From Lolium rigidum (lineage: Eukaryota > Streptophyta > Magnoliopsida > Poales > Poaceae): 64,000 nt of DNA. Under the pieces are notes generated by a model. That model did no database searches. It had not been told where the DNA came from and saw nothing but the letters and a program-made list of their open reading frames with translations. The DNA is taken from NCBI RefSeq assembly GCF_022539505.1, contig NC_061510.1, forward strand, positions 264,935,687 to 264,999,686, given 5' to 3'. Shown piece by piece: positions 33,543 to 46,148 of this stretch; position 1 is the stretch's first letter; every line of letters starts with the position of its first letter. Position numbers and translations under genes: made by a program.

Positions 33543-35841
33543 AGGACCTAAGATGCGCAGTGCCTCTAGAGGCAAAGGTACTGCATTTTTTTTATCTACA
33601 TAAAAGGGAAATGGCGGATGTGGCGGCACTAGTAGAAAAAAGAGCTTCAGTCCCGATGCATAATGGGCTTTAGTCCCAGATTTGCAATCGGGATTAAATA
33701 AGCGCGACTAAAGCCCCCTCTTGTCCCGGTTGCTTACGAACCGGGACTAAAGGTCCATTCACGTGGGCTGCAGACGTGAGTTGGGACGGAGTACCTTTAG
33801 TTCCGGTGTGACCAACCGGGACTAAAGGTCTCTGCAGGTTTAGGGTTTAAACCCTAAATCTGATTTTATTTTGTTGTGTTTCCATTTATTTTATATTTTA
33901 TTTTGTGTTTATTTTAATTTTAAAGAAATTTCAGTACACATATTCTACGCTAGTATATACACGTTACACATTGATGCATATGAATATACAATTTCAAACA
34001 AGTTTGAAATTTCAAACAAGAAGAATTCAAGAATAATATATAATATTCAATCTCGGGTGACCATATACAACTTCAAACAAGTTTCCATATACAATTGTTT
34101 AATTAAATTTATGGCATTAGAAGTTCTTCGTCCTCGTAATAGTGTTGTCCATTAGGATGGAGGACGTCCGTCATCAGAAATTCTGCTAATTCCTCTTGAA
34201 TTGGTCGCAAGCTAGCTTCTGGGTTAAGCTTCTCCCGCAAGTCACTCCTCCGCAAGTTGATATCCTTAGCCCTCCGCTCAGAGGTGTGTGTCCGGATGAA
34301 CTCACAAACATAGTATCCACATAGATTAGTCCCCTTTGGCTGAGTTGGAATATTAGCCAACCTTCTAAATGTTAGCACCTCTTTGAATTCACCGGTTACA
34401 TTCTTTATGAACCATTTCCAAACCATGCACGGCAAAGAAAATGAACAAGAGAGTTATTAGTTACTTGATATCAGGAAATGAACGAAAGAGGGAGATATAG
34501 TGCACAAATGATTCCAAATAATTACTTTTGCAACATTGCTCTTATGTCGGACCAATGCTTTGGGTCCATATTCAGAGAGTCCATGACTTCAACTCTGGAG
34601 TTGTCAAATTAAATTATTAGCAGAATCCAGTGAAACCTGCAGACACGTTACATGCACAGTCATGCTTAACTCATCGATTAGATATAACATGGAGTAACCC
34701 AAAAATAATGTGTACAAGACAGAAACACTCACCCAAAATGGTAAGGAAATAAAATGTCATTTTTGAGTTCCTGCTTTTTAAGAAACATGTACAGGTCACT
34801 CTCCACGTCTTGGGGGTGATTTTGTAACACATGTCCATTAATGATATGCGGGTCAATGAACCCAACATCATGGATGTTCTTTTTTTTGCATTCCAAAGAT
34901 TCATTCTGCATAATAGCGTACAAAAGAATATAATTAGGATAATATAGTGCAGGCAATGAACGAGATGATGTAGAGATTTAATTATAGAAATAAATCACTT
35001 ACAAAACGTAGCAACTCAGGAGAGATTTGTCGAGCTCGCGCAGATTGAACAACTGGAACAATTCACTAATATGAACTTGTACAAAGTAATGTTTGAAGTG
35101 ATGCTCCTCTCCGAATTCCGCATAAATATATTCTTTGCCGGCCTTATTTTTTATGAAATCATTCTTGTACCAGAGTAGCAGATTTCGCATTTGTGTTGGT
35201 AGACCCGCTTCCTACGCAGGTTCGACGAGAGGCTCCTTCGGCACATATGTAAATGCTACCTCACTTATTCGTGCATCCTCAAGGCCTAACAATGAACGAA
35301 GAGTCATACCGAACTCGGCCGCTCTTTCTTTGGCCGCCGTTACAGTCATTTGTTGTGCTCTAGTAGCTGCTAAGATAGCGGAGTCCAATAGTTCCATGTC
35401 CTTATCCATATCGGCTCTGAAGGACGTTGTAACGGAAGGAGCGGCTTCCACTATGAGCGGGGGGATCGATTGTTTTTTCTATGCCCCGAGCTGGGAAACT
35501 TGTTTCCCGCATTTTTTACTTGTTGGTTTCTTCTCCGGCAAGTATTTTTCCTTCGCCAAGGCTTTTTTTCCTTCAGCAATAATGATTCTTGCCTAAGAAA
35601 TTCATGTCCATAGTCATCAGGCAGATTCTGCTGGATTTGGGACGGTGTCGTCAAAAACTCTTTAGCCCACTACTTTTGCTTCTCAGTATATACCGGCTTG
35701 GGCTCAGGCTCTTTTTTCCCCTTGACTTCCGCCTACCATTTCTCATAGTGAGCAGCCGCGACCGCGTCGTTTTCCTCGAAACTAACTTCCCAAGGTCTCG
35801 AGAGAAGAGGCTTCAGTGATGGCGTTGGTACCCTTGTGGTC

Positions 35842-36114
35842 TGATACGTCTCCAACGTACCTATAATTTCTGATGTTCCATGCTTGTTTTATGACAATAC
35901 TTACATGTTTTGCTTGCACTTTATAATGTTTTTATGCGTTTTCCGGAACTAACCTATTAACAAGATGCCACGAGTGCCGGTTCTGTTTTCTCGCTGTTTT
36001 TGGTTCCGAAAGGCTGTTCGGGCAATATTCTCGGAATTCGACGAAACGAAGAGCAAACATCCTATTTTTCCCGGAAGCATCCAGAACACCGAAGGAGAGT
36101 CGGAGGAGAGCCGG
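35842..36114 (+). repeat. Start of an LTR inserted in CACTA K, ending at the assembly gap
   Basis: It begins TGATACGTCTCCAACGTACC and continues with TATTAACAAGATGCCACGAG and TTCCCGGAAGCATCCAGAAC, recognisably related to the LTR starts of F and I but a different subfamily. The remaining LTR or element is hidden behind the N run; K resumes at 36215. Confidence 0.75.
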
Positions 36115-36214
36115 NNNNNNNNNNNNNNNNNNNNNNNNNNNNNNNNNNNNNNNNNNNNNNNNNNNNNNNNNNNNNNNNNNNNNNNNNNNNNNNNNNNNNN
36201 NNNNNNNNNNNNNN
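36115..36214. other. Assembly gap of exactly 100 N
   Basis: The run has a standard placeholder length, so the real distance is unknown. It begins inside a repeated LTR, a usual place for an assembly break. Confidence 0.99.
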
Positions 36215-38046
36215 TCTTAGGTACATAAGGCTCCGGGTTAATAGGCCAGGAGGGGGTTGACTTGCTGTCCTCCGTAACCCCCTGCTTCTGCTTCTTCGTC
36301 GGAGGTGGACTGGGTGGCGGCGTACCCGCCGGAGGTGGACTGGGGGCGTCTGCTTACCCGCCGCAGGTGGATTGGGGGCGCCGTCGGCTGACGTGAAGGA
36401 GGTGTAGGTGGACCACCACCACTAGAGGGGGTGGACTTGTTGGGTGATTCCTCGGGGTCGGTGGCCTTGGCGTCGAGCCTGGAAACTTGATATACTTATT
36501 TTTCCATAGAATGATTTGGCGCTTGACATCTCGAAGTCTCACATCCCCTTCGGGTGTAGCAAAGTCAATCTCGAGGTCCTCATAACCTTCGACTATTTCA
36601 TCCACCGTGACACGAGCATAGCCAGCTGCAATGGGATTGTTGTGGTGAAGTGCTCCAGGTTTACAAGGTAAAGCGATGCCGGTCGCCACCTTGAAGGAAA
36701 TGTTCCTCATTGGCTGATGCAGCTCACATTATTTAATAATGTCATGTACATCGTCCACGGGGTAGCGAGGCCCTAGTGCATCATCGATCGTCGGTGCATT
36801 AGCACCAGCCGGGGCCTTCGTGGAAGCCACGCTGCTTTTTCGCTGCTGGCTTCCAACATCTGCTGCATGATCTTCATGCGGCCCTTCCGATCTTCCTGTT
36901 GCTAGTACTTCACGCACCATATGCTTCACATCAAATTGTTATCTTTTCAAGTTCCCCAGACGATCTGCATCCCGGTCCGTCTTTCTCTTACGGCTTTTGT
37001 AACTGTACGGATCATTGTCCTGGGGAAAACCTTCTTTCCACGGAATGGCGCCTTTGCCTCGTACACGTCCTGGGTGTTCAGGATTTCCGAGGGCTAGTGT
37101 CAGCGGGTCGTTCTCTTTGTTGACCTTGATCTTCCCCGCTTGAGCTTCGGCCATTGCTGCAATAAGGGCGGCGGTGGGAGTAAACACTTTCTTCTGGTGA
37201 ACACACCTCCTTGTGTCCGGGTCTAGCGACTCCCCATGCCCGTACCACCAGCGTTTGGCCCTTGGGTCCCATCCCTCTGTATCTAGAGGGATTCCTCGAT
37301 CCCTCAGGTTGTTCTCCATCTTCTGCCAATTAGGAAACGCAGTGCGGTATCCTCCTGGCCCCATAACATGATGGTACTCTTTTTTCTGAGCATTTTCCTT
37401 ATTTTTCTTCGATATGGCCTTGGCATGCTCCGATTCCTTTTGCTTCACAAATTCGGGCCACACATCTTTCAGTCTCTCATACTTTCCTTTGAAAGCCGGA
37501 GTATTCTTCTTCGAGACATAGTCCCGGGCTAAATTTTTCTTGAAGTTCCGGAATGCTTCGCCCATCTTCTTAAGAGCGAACTCTTTGACTAGCCTTCTCC
37601 TCTCACGTCCACCCGGAATCACGTTACGCTCTTCATCGTGTTTGTTGTATTCCGGAGGTAGAACGAAATGTTCCATAAGTTTTCTCCAACAATCCTTTTT
37701 CATTATCTTGTCGACAAAATTAAAACCAACACGTGCCTTCTTTGGCTCATTCCATTACTGGAGGGTGATCGAGATGTTGTCTCTACCAACCACTCTACAT
37801 TGGTTGATAAACTTTGTTAATTGCTTTTTGGGCTCCAACGGTCTGCCATTTTCATTGACAACATCGATGGTCAACGTTTTTCCAGGTTTCATCGTTTGGG
37901 TTTTTCCACGCGGCTTTGTAGTCGATTTTCTCGACGATCCAGAGGGCTAAAAAAAGAAAGAGAGTCGTGTTAATACATATTTATTCAAATCACTAAATTT
38001 GTATCACCAGAGGCTCAATGTATATATATAGCTCACCGGAGGTGGT

Positions 38047-39142
38047 TGTCAACACCCGGATTTTTAAGTCCAGATGCCTATTATGTCGTACCTCGCAATC
38101 CCAGGAATATTGTTTTTGCGAGACATAATAGATTAATATCAGAGAACATCATTCATTACAAACCATAATAGTCTTACATCAAGGGATCACATGATCCAGT
38201 CTTACAATAATAGTTGATCTAATGATCAATTACAAAACACACAGCGGAAGAAATGTAGTAGCGGTCCATCTGTTCCACAGGCAACGCTTGACGTCAGGAG
38301 TAGTCCTAGTTATCGTAGACGTCCTGCTGTCCATCTTCTTGGTACTGGTTCTCCTCTTCATAGTCTGGCCATTTGAATAGCCAGGGACACAGCCATGAGT
38401 ACTTTAAAGCACTCGCAAACTAATACTAGTGTAAGTACTAACAATTTTAGTAAGAGGGTTCTAAGCTCTAGGTTCATTTGTATAATGCCATATTTCATAA
38501 GCATTTAGTAATCAAAGACTCTTCATTTGCCTAACTTAACTCAAGTGGGAACATTAGTGTCATTCCCACAACTCGGTTGTGATTCAAATGTCAAAGTCAC
38601 CTTTCAAATTCAAGTCACAAGTTACTAGTCACATTTTAAAAAGTTTTGATGACGGAACAGTATTGCCTTTCCAACTGTCCATGACCGCGGACGCGGCTAT
38701 TCGAATAGTTTTACACAATAATTGCCACAATTTCCAGAGGTCGTACGCTTGTGCCACAATAATTGCAATAATCCGTCAGGGGTAACTGGCCCTGATTTAT
38801 CACACTCAATGTGCGAACTACCAATCATAACCTTTCATTTACATACCCTAGTACAGGCACCTCTCCCTGTGATCTTGGCCTCCCAGTGAGGGCAAACCGC
38901 CAACCTGGGAACTGCACAGGGCCTGGGTCGGACATTCACCTCATTTCACGTCATTTCACTTTCAACGGAGGCAGCCTCGGCATAACCCCTATGACGCTTG
39001 TTCAGAGCGAACCCATACTAAAATACATAAGTTTCCAGTTAAGCCCTACCCAGATTCAGGTATTGTGGGGGTACTTAAAAATTGGAAAGGTATCGCATCA
39101 GAACCCAACCATCAGTTTTTGTCAAAGAGTCACCTTGTCATT
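38047..39142. repeat. LTR-like fragment J (probably an LTR retrotransposon), cut by element E
   Basis: It starts TGTCAACACCCGGATTTTTA at the point where K stops, and looks like the start of a long noncoding grass LTR. It has no coding frames. At 39143 it is interrupted by the 3' LTR of E. The continuation is not in the window. Confidence 0.6.
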
Positions 39143-40738
39143 TGATACGCGTGAAGCACACGTCCGTTGGGAACCCCAAGAGGAAGGTGTGATGCGTACA
39201 GCAGCAAGTTTTCCCTCAGTAAGAAACCAAGGTTATCGAACCAGTAGGAGTCAAGGAGCACGTGAAGGTTGTTGGTGGCGGAGTGTAGTGCGGCGCAACA
39301 CCAGGGATTCCGGCGCCAACGTGGAACCTGCACAACACAATCAAAGTACTTTGCCCCAACGTAACGAGTGAGGTTGTCAATCTCACCGGCTTGCCGTAAA
39401 CAAAGGATTAGATGTATAGTGTGGATGATGATGTTTGTTTGCGAAGAACAAGAAAGAACAAGTATTGCGATAGATTGTATTTCAGATGTAAAGTATGGAC
39501 CGGGATCCACGAGTTCACTAGTGGTGTCTCTCCCATAAGATAAATGGCATGTTGGGTGAACAAATTACGAGCTTGGGCAATTGACAAATAAAGAAGGCAT
39601 AACAATGCACATACATATATCATGATGAGTACTATGAGATTTAATCGAGGGCTTACGACAAAGTACATAGACCGCTATACAGACATGCATCTATGCCTAA
39701 AAATTCCACCTTCAGAGTTATCATCCGAACCCCTTCCAAGTATTAAGTTGCAAACAACAGTAAAATTGCATTAAGTATGGTGCGTAATGTAATCAACACA
39801 AATATCCTTAGACAAAATATTGATGTTTTATCCCTAGTGGCAACAAGCACATCCACAACCTTAGAACTTTCTGTCACCGTCCCGGATTCAATGGAGGCAT
39901 GAACCCACTATCGAGCATAAATACTCCCTCTTGGAGTTACAAGTATCAACTTGGCCAGAGCCTCTACTAGCAACGGAGATCATGCAAAAACATAAACAAC
40001 ATATATGATAGATTGATAATCAACTTGACATTGTATTCCATATTCATCGGATCCCAACAAACACAACATGTAGCATTACAAATAGATGATCTTGATCATG
40101 ATAGGCAGCTCACAAGATCTAACATGATAGCACAATGAGGAGAAGACAACCATCTAGCTACCGCTATGGACCCATAGTCCAGGGGTGAACTACTCACACA
40201 TCGATCCGGAGGCGATCATGGTGATGAAGAGACCTCCGGGAGATGATTCCCCTCTCCGGCAGGGTGCCGGAGGCGATCTCCTGAATCCCCCGAGATGGGA
40301 TTGGCGGCGGCGGCGTCTCTGGAAGGTTTTCCGTATCGTGGCTCTCGGTACTGGGGTTTTCGCGACGAAGGCTTTAAGTAGGCGGAAGGGCGGAGTCGGA
40401 GGGATGACGGGGGCCCCACACCATAGGGCGGTGCGGGCCCACCCTTGGCCGCGCGGCCTGTGGTGTCGGCGCCCCGTCGCCCCACTTCGTATCTCCCTCG
40501 GTCTTCTGGAAGCTTCGTGGAAAAATAAGACCCTGGGCGTTGATTTCGTCCAATTCCGAGAATATTTCCTTTGTACGATTTCCTTTGCAGAAAACAACAA
40601 CTGGCTCTTCGGCATCTCGTCAATAGGTTAGTGCCGGAAAATGCATAATAATGACATAAAGTGTGTATAAAACATGTGAGTATCATCATAAAAGTAGCAT
40701 GGAACATAAGAAATTATAGATACGTTTGGGACGTATCA
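39143..40738 (-). repeat. 3' LTR of element E (1596 bp)
   Basis: The plus strand starts TGATACGCGTGAAGCACACG and ends GACGTATCA; next to it at 40739 is the polypurine-type motif (CATCCCCAAGCTTAG on plus). The left flank is J. Confidence 0.85.
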
Positions 40739-43351
40739 AGCATCCCCAAGCTTAGTTCCTACTCGCCCTTGAGTAGGTAAAGGATAACAAGGATAATTTC
40801 TGAAGTGACATGCTATCATAATCTTGATCAATACTATTGTAAAGCATATGAGATGAATGCAGCGATTCGAAGCAATGGTAAAGACAATGAATAAACAATT
40901 GAATCATATAGCAAATACTTTTCATGAATAGTACTTTCAAGACAAGCATCAATAAGACTTGCATAAGAGTTAACTCATAAAGCAATAGATTCTTAGTAGA
41001 AAGCTTTGAAACAACACAAAGGAAGATATAAGTTTCAGCGGTTGCTTTCAACTTCAACATGTATATCTCATGGATAATTGTCAACACAAAGTAATATAAC
41101 AAGTGCAATAGGTAAACATGTAAGCATCAATGCACACAATTCATACAAGTATTTGCTTCTAAGATAGAAAGAAGTAGGTAAACTGACTCAACATAAATTA
41201 AAAGATTGGCCCTTCGCAGAGGGAAGCATGGATTACTATTTTTGTGCTAGAGCTTTTCATTTTGAAAACATAGAAACAATTTTGTCAACGGTAGTAATAA
41301 ATCATATGTGTTATGTATAAGACATCTTATAAGTTGCAAGCCTCATGCATAGATTACCAATAGTGCTCGCACCTTGTCCTAATTAGCTTGGATTAACACG
41401 GATTATCATTGCATAACATATGTTTCAACCAAGTGTCACAAAGGGGTACCTCTATGCCGCCTGTACAAAGGTCTAAGGAGAAAGATCGCATTTGATTTCT
41501 CGTTTTTGATTATTCTCAACTTAGACATCCATACCGGGACAACATAGACAACGAGATAAAGGACTCCTCTTTAATGCATAAGCATTCAACAACGGATAAT
41601 ATTCTCATAAGAGATTGAGGATTAATGTCCAAACTGAAACTTCCACCATGGATCATGGCTTTAGTTAGCGGCCCAATGTTCTTCTCTAACAATATGCATA
41701 CTCAAACCATTTGATCATGATAAATCACCCTTACTTCAGACAAGACGAACATGCATAGCAACTCACATGATATTCAACAAAGGTGTAATAGTTGATAGCG
41801 TCCCCAGAAGCATGGTTACCGCTCAACAAGCAACTTCTTAAGAAATAAGATACATAGCTACATATTCTTCACCACAATAGTTTTTAAGGCTATTTTCCCA
41901 TGAGCTATATATTGCAAAGACAAAGGATAGAATTTTTAAAGGTAGCACTCAAGTAATTTACTTTGGAATGGCGGAGAAATACCATGTAGTAGGTAGGTAT
42001 GGTGGACACAAATGACATAGTTTTTGGCTCAAGGATTTGGATGCACGAGAAGAATTCCTCTCAATACAAGGCTAGGCTAGCAAGGTTGTTTGAAGCAAAC
42101 ACAAGTTTAAAACGGTACAGCAAAACTTACATATGAACATATTGCAAGCATTATAAGACTTTACATCGTCTCCTTGTTGTTCAAACACCATAACCAGAAA
42201 ATATCTAGACTCTAGAGACCAATCATGCAAACCAAATTTTAACAAGCTCTATGTAGTTCTTTATTAATAGGTACAAAGTACATGATGCAAGAGCTTAAAC
42301 ATGATCTATATGAGCACAACAATTGCCAAGTATCAAATTATTCAAGACATTTTACCATTTACCACATGAGGCATTTTCCGTTTCCAACCATGTAACAATG
42401 AACGAAGCAGTTTCAACCTTCGCCATGAACATTAAAAGTAAAGCTAAGAACACATGTGTTCATATGCAACAGCGGAGCGTGTCTCTCTCCCACACAAGGA
42501 ATGCTAGAATCCAATTTTATTCAAACAAAAACAAAAATAAAAACATACAGACGCTCCAAGTAAAGCACATAAGATGTGACGGAATAAAAATATAGTTTCA
42601 CTAGAGGTGACCTGATAAGTTATCGATGAAGAAGGGATGCCTTGGGCATCCCCAAGCTTAGATGCTTGAGTCTTCTTGAAATATGCAGGGATGAACCACG
42701 GGGGCATCCGCAAGCTTAGACTTTTCACTCTTCTTGATCATATTGTATCATCCTCCTCTCTTGACCCTTGAAAACTTTCTCCACACCAAACTCAAAACAA
42801 ACTGATTAGAGGGTTAGTGCATAATCGAAAATTCACATATTCAGAGGTGACATAATCATTCTTAACACTTCTGGACATTGCACAAAGCTACTGAAAGTTA
42901 ATGGAACAAAGAAATCCATCAAACATAGCAAAACAGGCAATTCGAAATAAAAGACAGAATCTGTCAAAACAGAACAGTCCGTAAAGACGAATTTTTCTGG
43001 GGCACTTAACTTGCTCAGATGAAAATGCCCAAATTGAATGAAAGTTGCGCACATATCTGAGGATCACGCACGTAAATTGGCAGATTTTTCTAAATTTCCT
43101 ACAGAAGGGGCTGCTCAATTTCGTGACAGTAAGAAATCTGTTTTTGCGCAGTAATCCAAATCTAGTATCGACTTTCTATCAAAGACTTTACTTGGCACAA
43201 CAATGCAATAAATAAAGATAAGGAGAGGTTGCTACAGTAGTAACAACTTCCAAGACTCAAATATAAAATAAAAGTGCAGAAGTAAAATAATGGGTTGTCT
43301 CCCATAAGCGCTTTTCTTTAACGTATTTTAGCTAGGCGCAGAAAGTGTGAA

Positions 43352-44040
43352 TCAAGTATTATCAAGAGATGAAGCATCAACATCAATAGGTATCTTAGAT
43401 GCTCCATCATCCGTAGTGGTGCTAAGGGCTTTGTCAATTTTAGGCCTATAATAGTTTTTTGGCTTAGGCACTTTAGAGACATACATGAACTTTTGCTCCT
43501 TACCCACATAGGCTTTCTCCTTAAACTTAAGAGAAGAAAAAGTTGAACCCAAGGTTCCCATAGCTTCTTCAAGTTCACTAATCCTATGGGTTCGATTATC
43601 ATGAGTAGCAAAAGTTTCTAAAACGGCAATTCTCTCATTGATTCCACTTAGAGTTTTATCAAGTTTGTCAGTGTTATTAAGTAATATTCCCAATTTAGTC
43701 TCAACACTTGGAAGATTTTTCTCTATGGCCTCCAACTTTTTCATGACATCTTCAAGAGAGATTTCAATTTTAGCTTCATTAACAGGTGGTATTCCAACTA
43801 GATTCTCAATGATGCAACTAGCTTTTAAAGCGGGAGTGCCTGGAAATTACCTCCCGCAAGAGTATCAAGAACATACCTATTCCAACTAGAGATACCAACA
43901 TAAAAGTTCCTAAGTAGGATAATAGTGGAGTGTTTCTTAGTGCACCTATGATGAGCATCACTAATTCTATACATGGCATCTTTAAAACTTTCTCCCCCTT
44001 GTTGCTTAAACGAACGGACTTCAACTTCAGGATTACTCAT
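43352..44040 (-). pseudogene. gag-like gene of element E, frameshifted
   Basis: The first frame (44040-43825) begins MSNPEVEVRSFKQQGGESFK and includes YRISDAHHRCTKKHST and FYVGISSWNRYVLDTL, a pattern of the nucleocapsid-type gag proteins of grass Gypsy elements. Near 43840 the frame shifts. The second frame (43744-43352) continues MKKLEAIEKNLPSVETKL and looks like a coiled coil. No zinc knuckle, protease or polymerase follows; the stop at 43352 is followed by the noncoding 3' region. The protein would be a capsid-like remnant at best. Confidence 0.65.
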
Positions 44041-44251
44041 TTTAGCAGTAGTAAATAAAGCAAACTAAATAAAGTAAATGCAAGTAACTAATTTTTTTGT
44101 GTTTTTAATATAGAGAACGCAAACAAGACAGTAAATAAAGTAAAGCTAGCAACTAATTTTTTTGTATTTTTGACATAAAGAACAAACAAAGCAGTAAATA
44201 AAGTAAAGTAAAGCAAGACAAAAACAAAGTAAAGAGATTGGATGTGGGAGA

Positions 44252-45679
44252 TGATACGTCTCCGACGTATCGATAATTTCTTATGTTCCATGCCACATTA
44301 TTGATGATATCTACATGTTTTATGCATACTTTATGTCATATTTATGCGTTTTCCGGCACTAACCTATTGACGAGATGCCGAAGGGCCAGTTGCTATTTTC
44401 TGCTGTTTTTGGTTTCGAAATCCTAGTAAAGAAATATTTTCGAATCGGACGAAATCAACACCGAAGATCTTATAATTCCCGGAAGCTTCCGGAGCACCGG
44501 AGAAAGGCGAGAGGGGAGCCAGGGGCCCCACCCCACAGGGCGGCGCGGCCCAAGGGGGGGCGCCCCCCCTAGTGTGTGGGCACCCCGTGGCCCCTCCGAC
44601 TCCGCCTCTTCGCCTATTTAGTCGTCCCTGACCTAAAACGTCGACCAGTTCGACGAAACCAGAGAAAACCATCCAGAGCCGCCGCCATCGCGAAACTCCA
44701 ATTCGGGGGACAGAAGTCTCTGTTCCGGCACCCTGCCGGGACGGGGAATTGCCCCCGGAGTCATCTCCACCGCCGTCTCTACCGCCATCTTCACCGCCAT
44801 CGCTGTCTCCATGATGAGGAGGGAGTAATTCACCCCCGGGGCAGAGGGCTCCGCTGTAGCTATGTGGTTCATCTCTCTCTTTATGTGATCTAGTTGAATA
44901 TCATCTATGTGCTACTCTAGTGATGTTATTAAAGTAGTCTATTCCTCCCGCACGGTGTAATGGTGACAAGTGTGTGCATCGTGTAGTACTTGGCGTGAGT
45001 TATGATTGTAATCTCTTGTAGATTATGAAGTTAACTATTGCTATGATAAGTATTGATGTGATCTATGCCTCCTTCATAGTGTGATGGTGACGAGTGTGCA
45101 TGCTATGTTAGTTCTTGGTGTGATTGTGTTGATCTATCTTGCACTCTAAGGTTATTTAAATATGAACATTGAATATTGTGGAGCTTGTTACCTCCGGCAT
45201 TGAGGGTTCGTGTAATCCTACACAGTTAGTGGTGTTCATCATCCAACAAGAGGGTGTAGAGTAGTCCTATTATGTGATCATTGTTGAGAGTGTCCACTAG
45301 TGAAAGCGGGATCCCTAGGCCTTGCTTCCAAGCATCGAATCTCCGTTTGTTTACTGTTTTGTTGCATGTTTACTCGCTGCCATATTTTATTCAGATTGCT
45401 ATTACCACTCATACTCATCCATATTACTTGCATCTCACTATCTCTTCGCCGAACTAGTGCCCCTATACATCTGACAAGTGTATTAGGTGTGTTGGGGACA
45501 CAAGAGACTTCTTGCTTTGTGGTTGCAGGGTTGGTTGAGAGGGATAGCTTTGACCTCTTCCTCCCTGAGTTCGATAAACCTTGGGTGATCCACTTAAGGG
45601 AAACTTGCTGCTGTTCTACAAACCTCTGCTCTTGGAGGCCCAACACTGTCTACAAGAATAGAAGCTCCCGTAGACATCA
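44252..45679 (+). repeat. 5' LTR of element F
   Basis: It begins TGATACGTCTCCGACGTATC and ends CCGTAGACATCA. The GC-rich part at 44500-44830 corresponds to the same part of the 3' LTR. Confidence 0.9.
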
Positions 45680-45689
45680 AGCACTTTTC

Positions 45690-45706
45690 CGGCGCCGTTG
45701 CGGGGA
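45690..45706 (+). other. Primer binding site of element F, mutated
   Basis: CGGCGCCGTTGCGGGGA differs from the tRNA-Asp site in I (62563-62580) by one substitution and one missing C. Priming may be weakened in this copy. Confidence 0.75.
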
Positions 45707-45842
45707 GGAAAGGTAAAAGGCACTCATACTCCGGTCCCAGGTAAAGTACTTTTCTGTTGTCGTTGTGTGTGTGCTCGAAGCTATTTCCTTTAGATCCTGC
45801 AATTGCATCTTTTTGTTTCTTGTTTTACACTAGTAAGGCATA

Positions 45843-45977
45843 ATGGACAACAATGAGCTTCTTATTTTATTTCCTAAGTTAAGACATGAATTGTGTGATG
45901 CGAAAATTAAAGAACCTATGGAACCTCATTTGCATGCTAGTAGCAATGTTATTGGTATGAACGCAATCACTCGCTAA
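45843..45977 (+). pseudogene. N-terminal part of the retrotransposon small ORF in F
   Basis: The frame begins MDNNELLILFPKLRHELCDA, matching the frames at 3245 in A and 62713 in I, and stops after about 44 codons. In F a gag-type gene follows, while in A and I the downstream frame is the hydrophobic one. Confidence 0.5.
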
Positions 45978-46148
45978 TGCTATGGATAAGTCTAAGCTTG
46001 GGGAAGCTAGTTTTGTGATCTTTTTAGCTTCCCATCCTTAGGGGAGAAAATTTGTTCTGATAATGCTTTATCTCCCATATGCGATAACTCTAATGATGCT
46101 TGTGATATTTTAAATCCACCTACTGCAAGTACTGCTTTCAAGATACCC

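Larger units (their letters stand above)
34109..37950 (-). pseudogene. CACTA ORF1 protein: transposase_24-type domain plus Ulp1-like (C48) protease, broken
   Basis: On the minus strand, 37950-36939 carries LPPEYNKHDEERNVIPGGRE and FRNFKKNLARDYVS, a plant En/Spm ORF1 (transposase_24-type) region. Then 36710-36480 carries GYARVTVDEIVEGYEDLEID, a block found in the same family, and a proline-rich linker. The end, 34956-34109, is a Ulp1-type cysteine protease with FHW (His codon 34630-34632), VMDSL (Asp codon 34579-34581) and NLCGYY (Cys codon 34319-34321). Such proteases cut SUMO-like proteins; their role in CACTA elements is unknown. Breaks: a stop at 37755-37757, a stop at 34609-34611 between His and Asp, several frameshifts, the LTR fragment and the gap. 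A transposase ORF2 is not in the window. Confidence 0.75.
33627..38046 (-). mobile_element. CACTA transposon K (left end and ORF1 region; right end displaced by nested insertions)
   Basis: CACTAGTAGAAAAAAGAGCT at 33627 is a standard CACTA terminus, followed by subterminal copies of CCGGGACTAAAG (33740, 33818). A minus-strand gene with the ORF1 domains of grass CACTA elements fills 34109-37950. At 38047 the sequence changes to an LTR (J), and the rest of K must lie beyond the right edge. A fragment of another LTR and the N gap interrupt it at 35842-36214. Confidence 0.8.

Noticed and set aside
40185..40707. Overlapping frames of 141-163 codons in both directions
   Set aside because: They lie in the GC-rich promoter and leader part of the E LTR.
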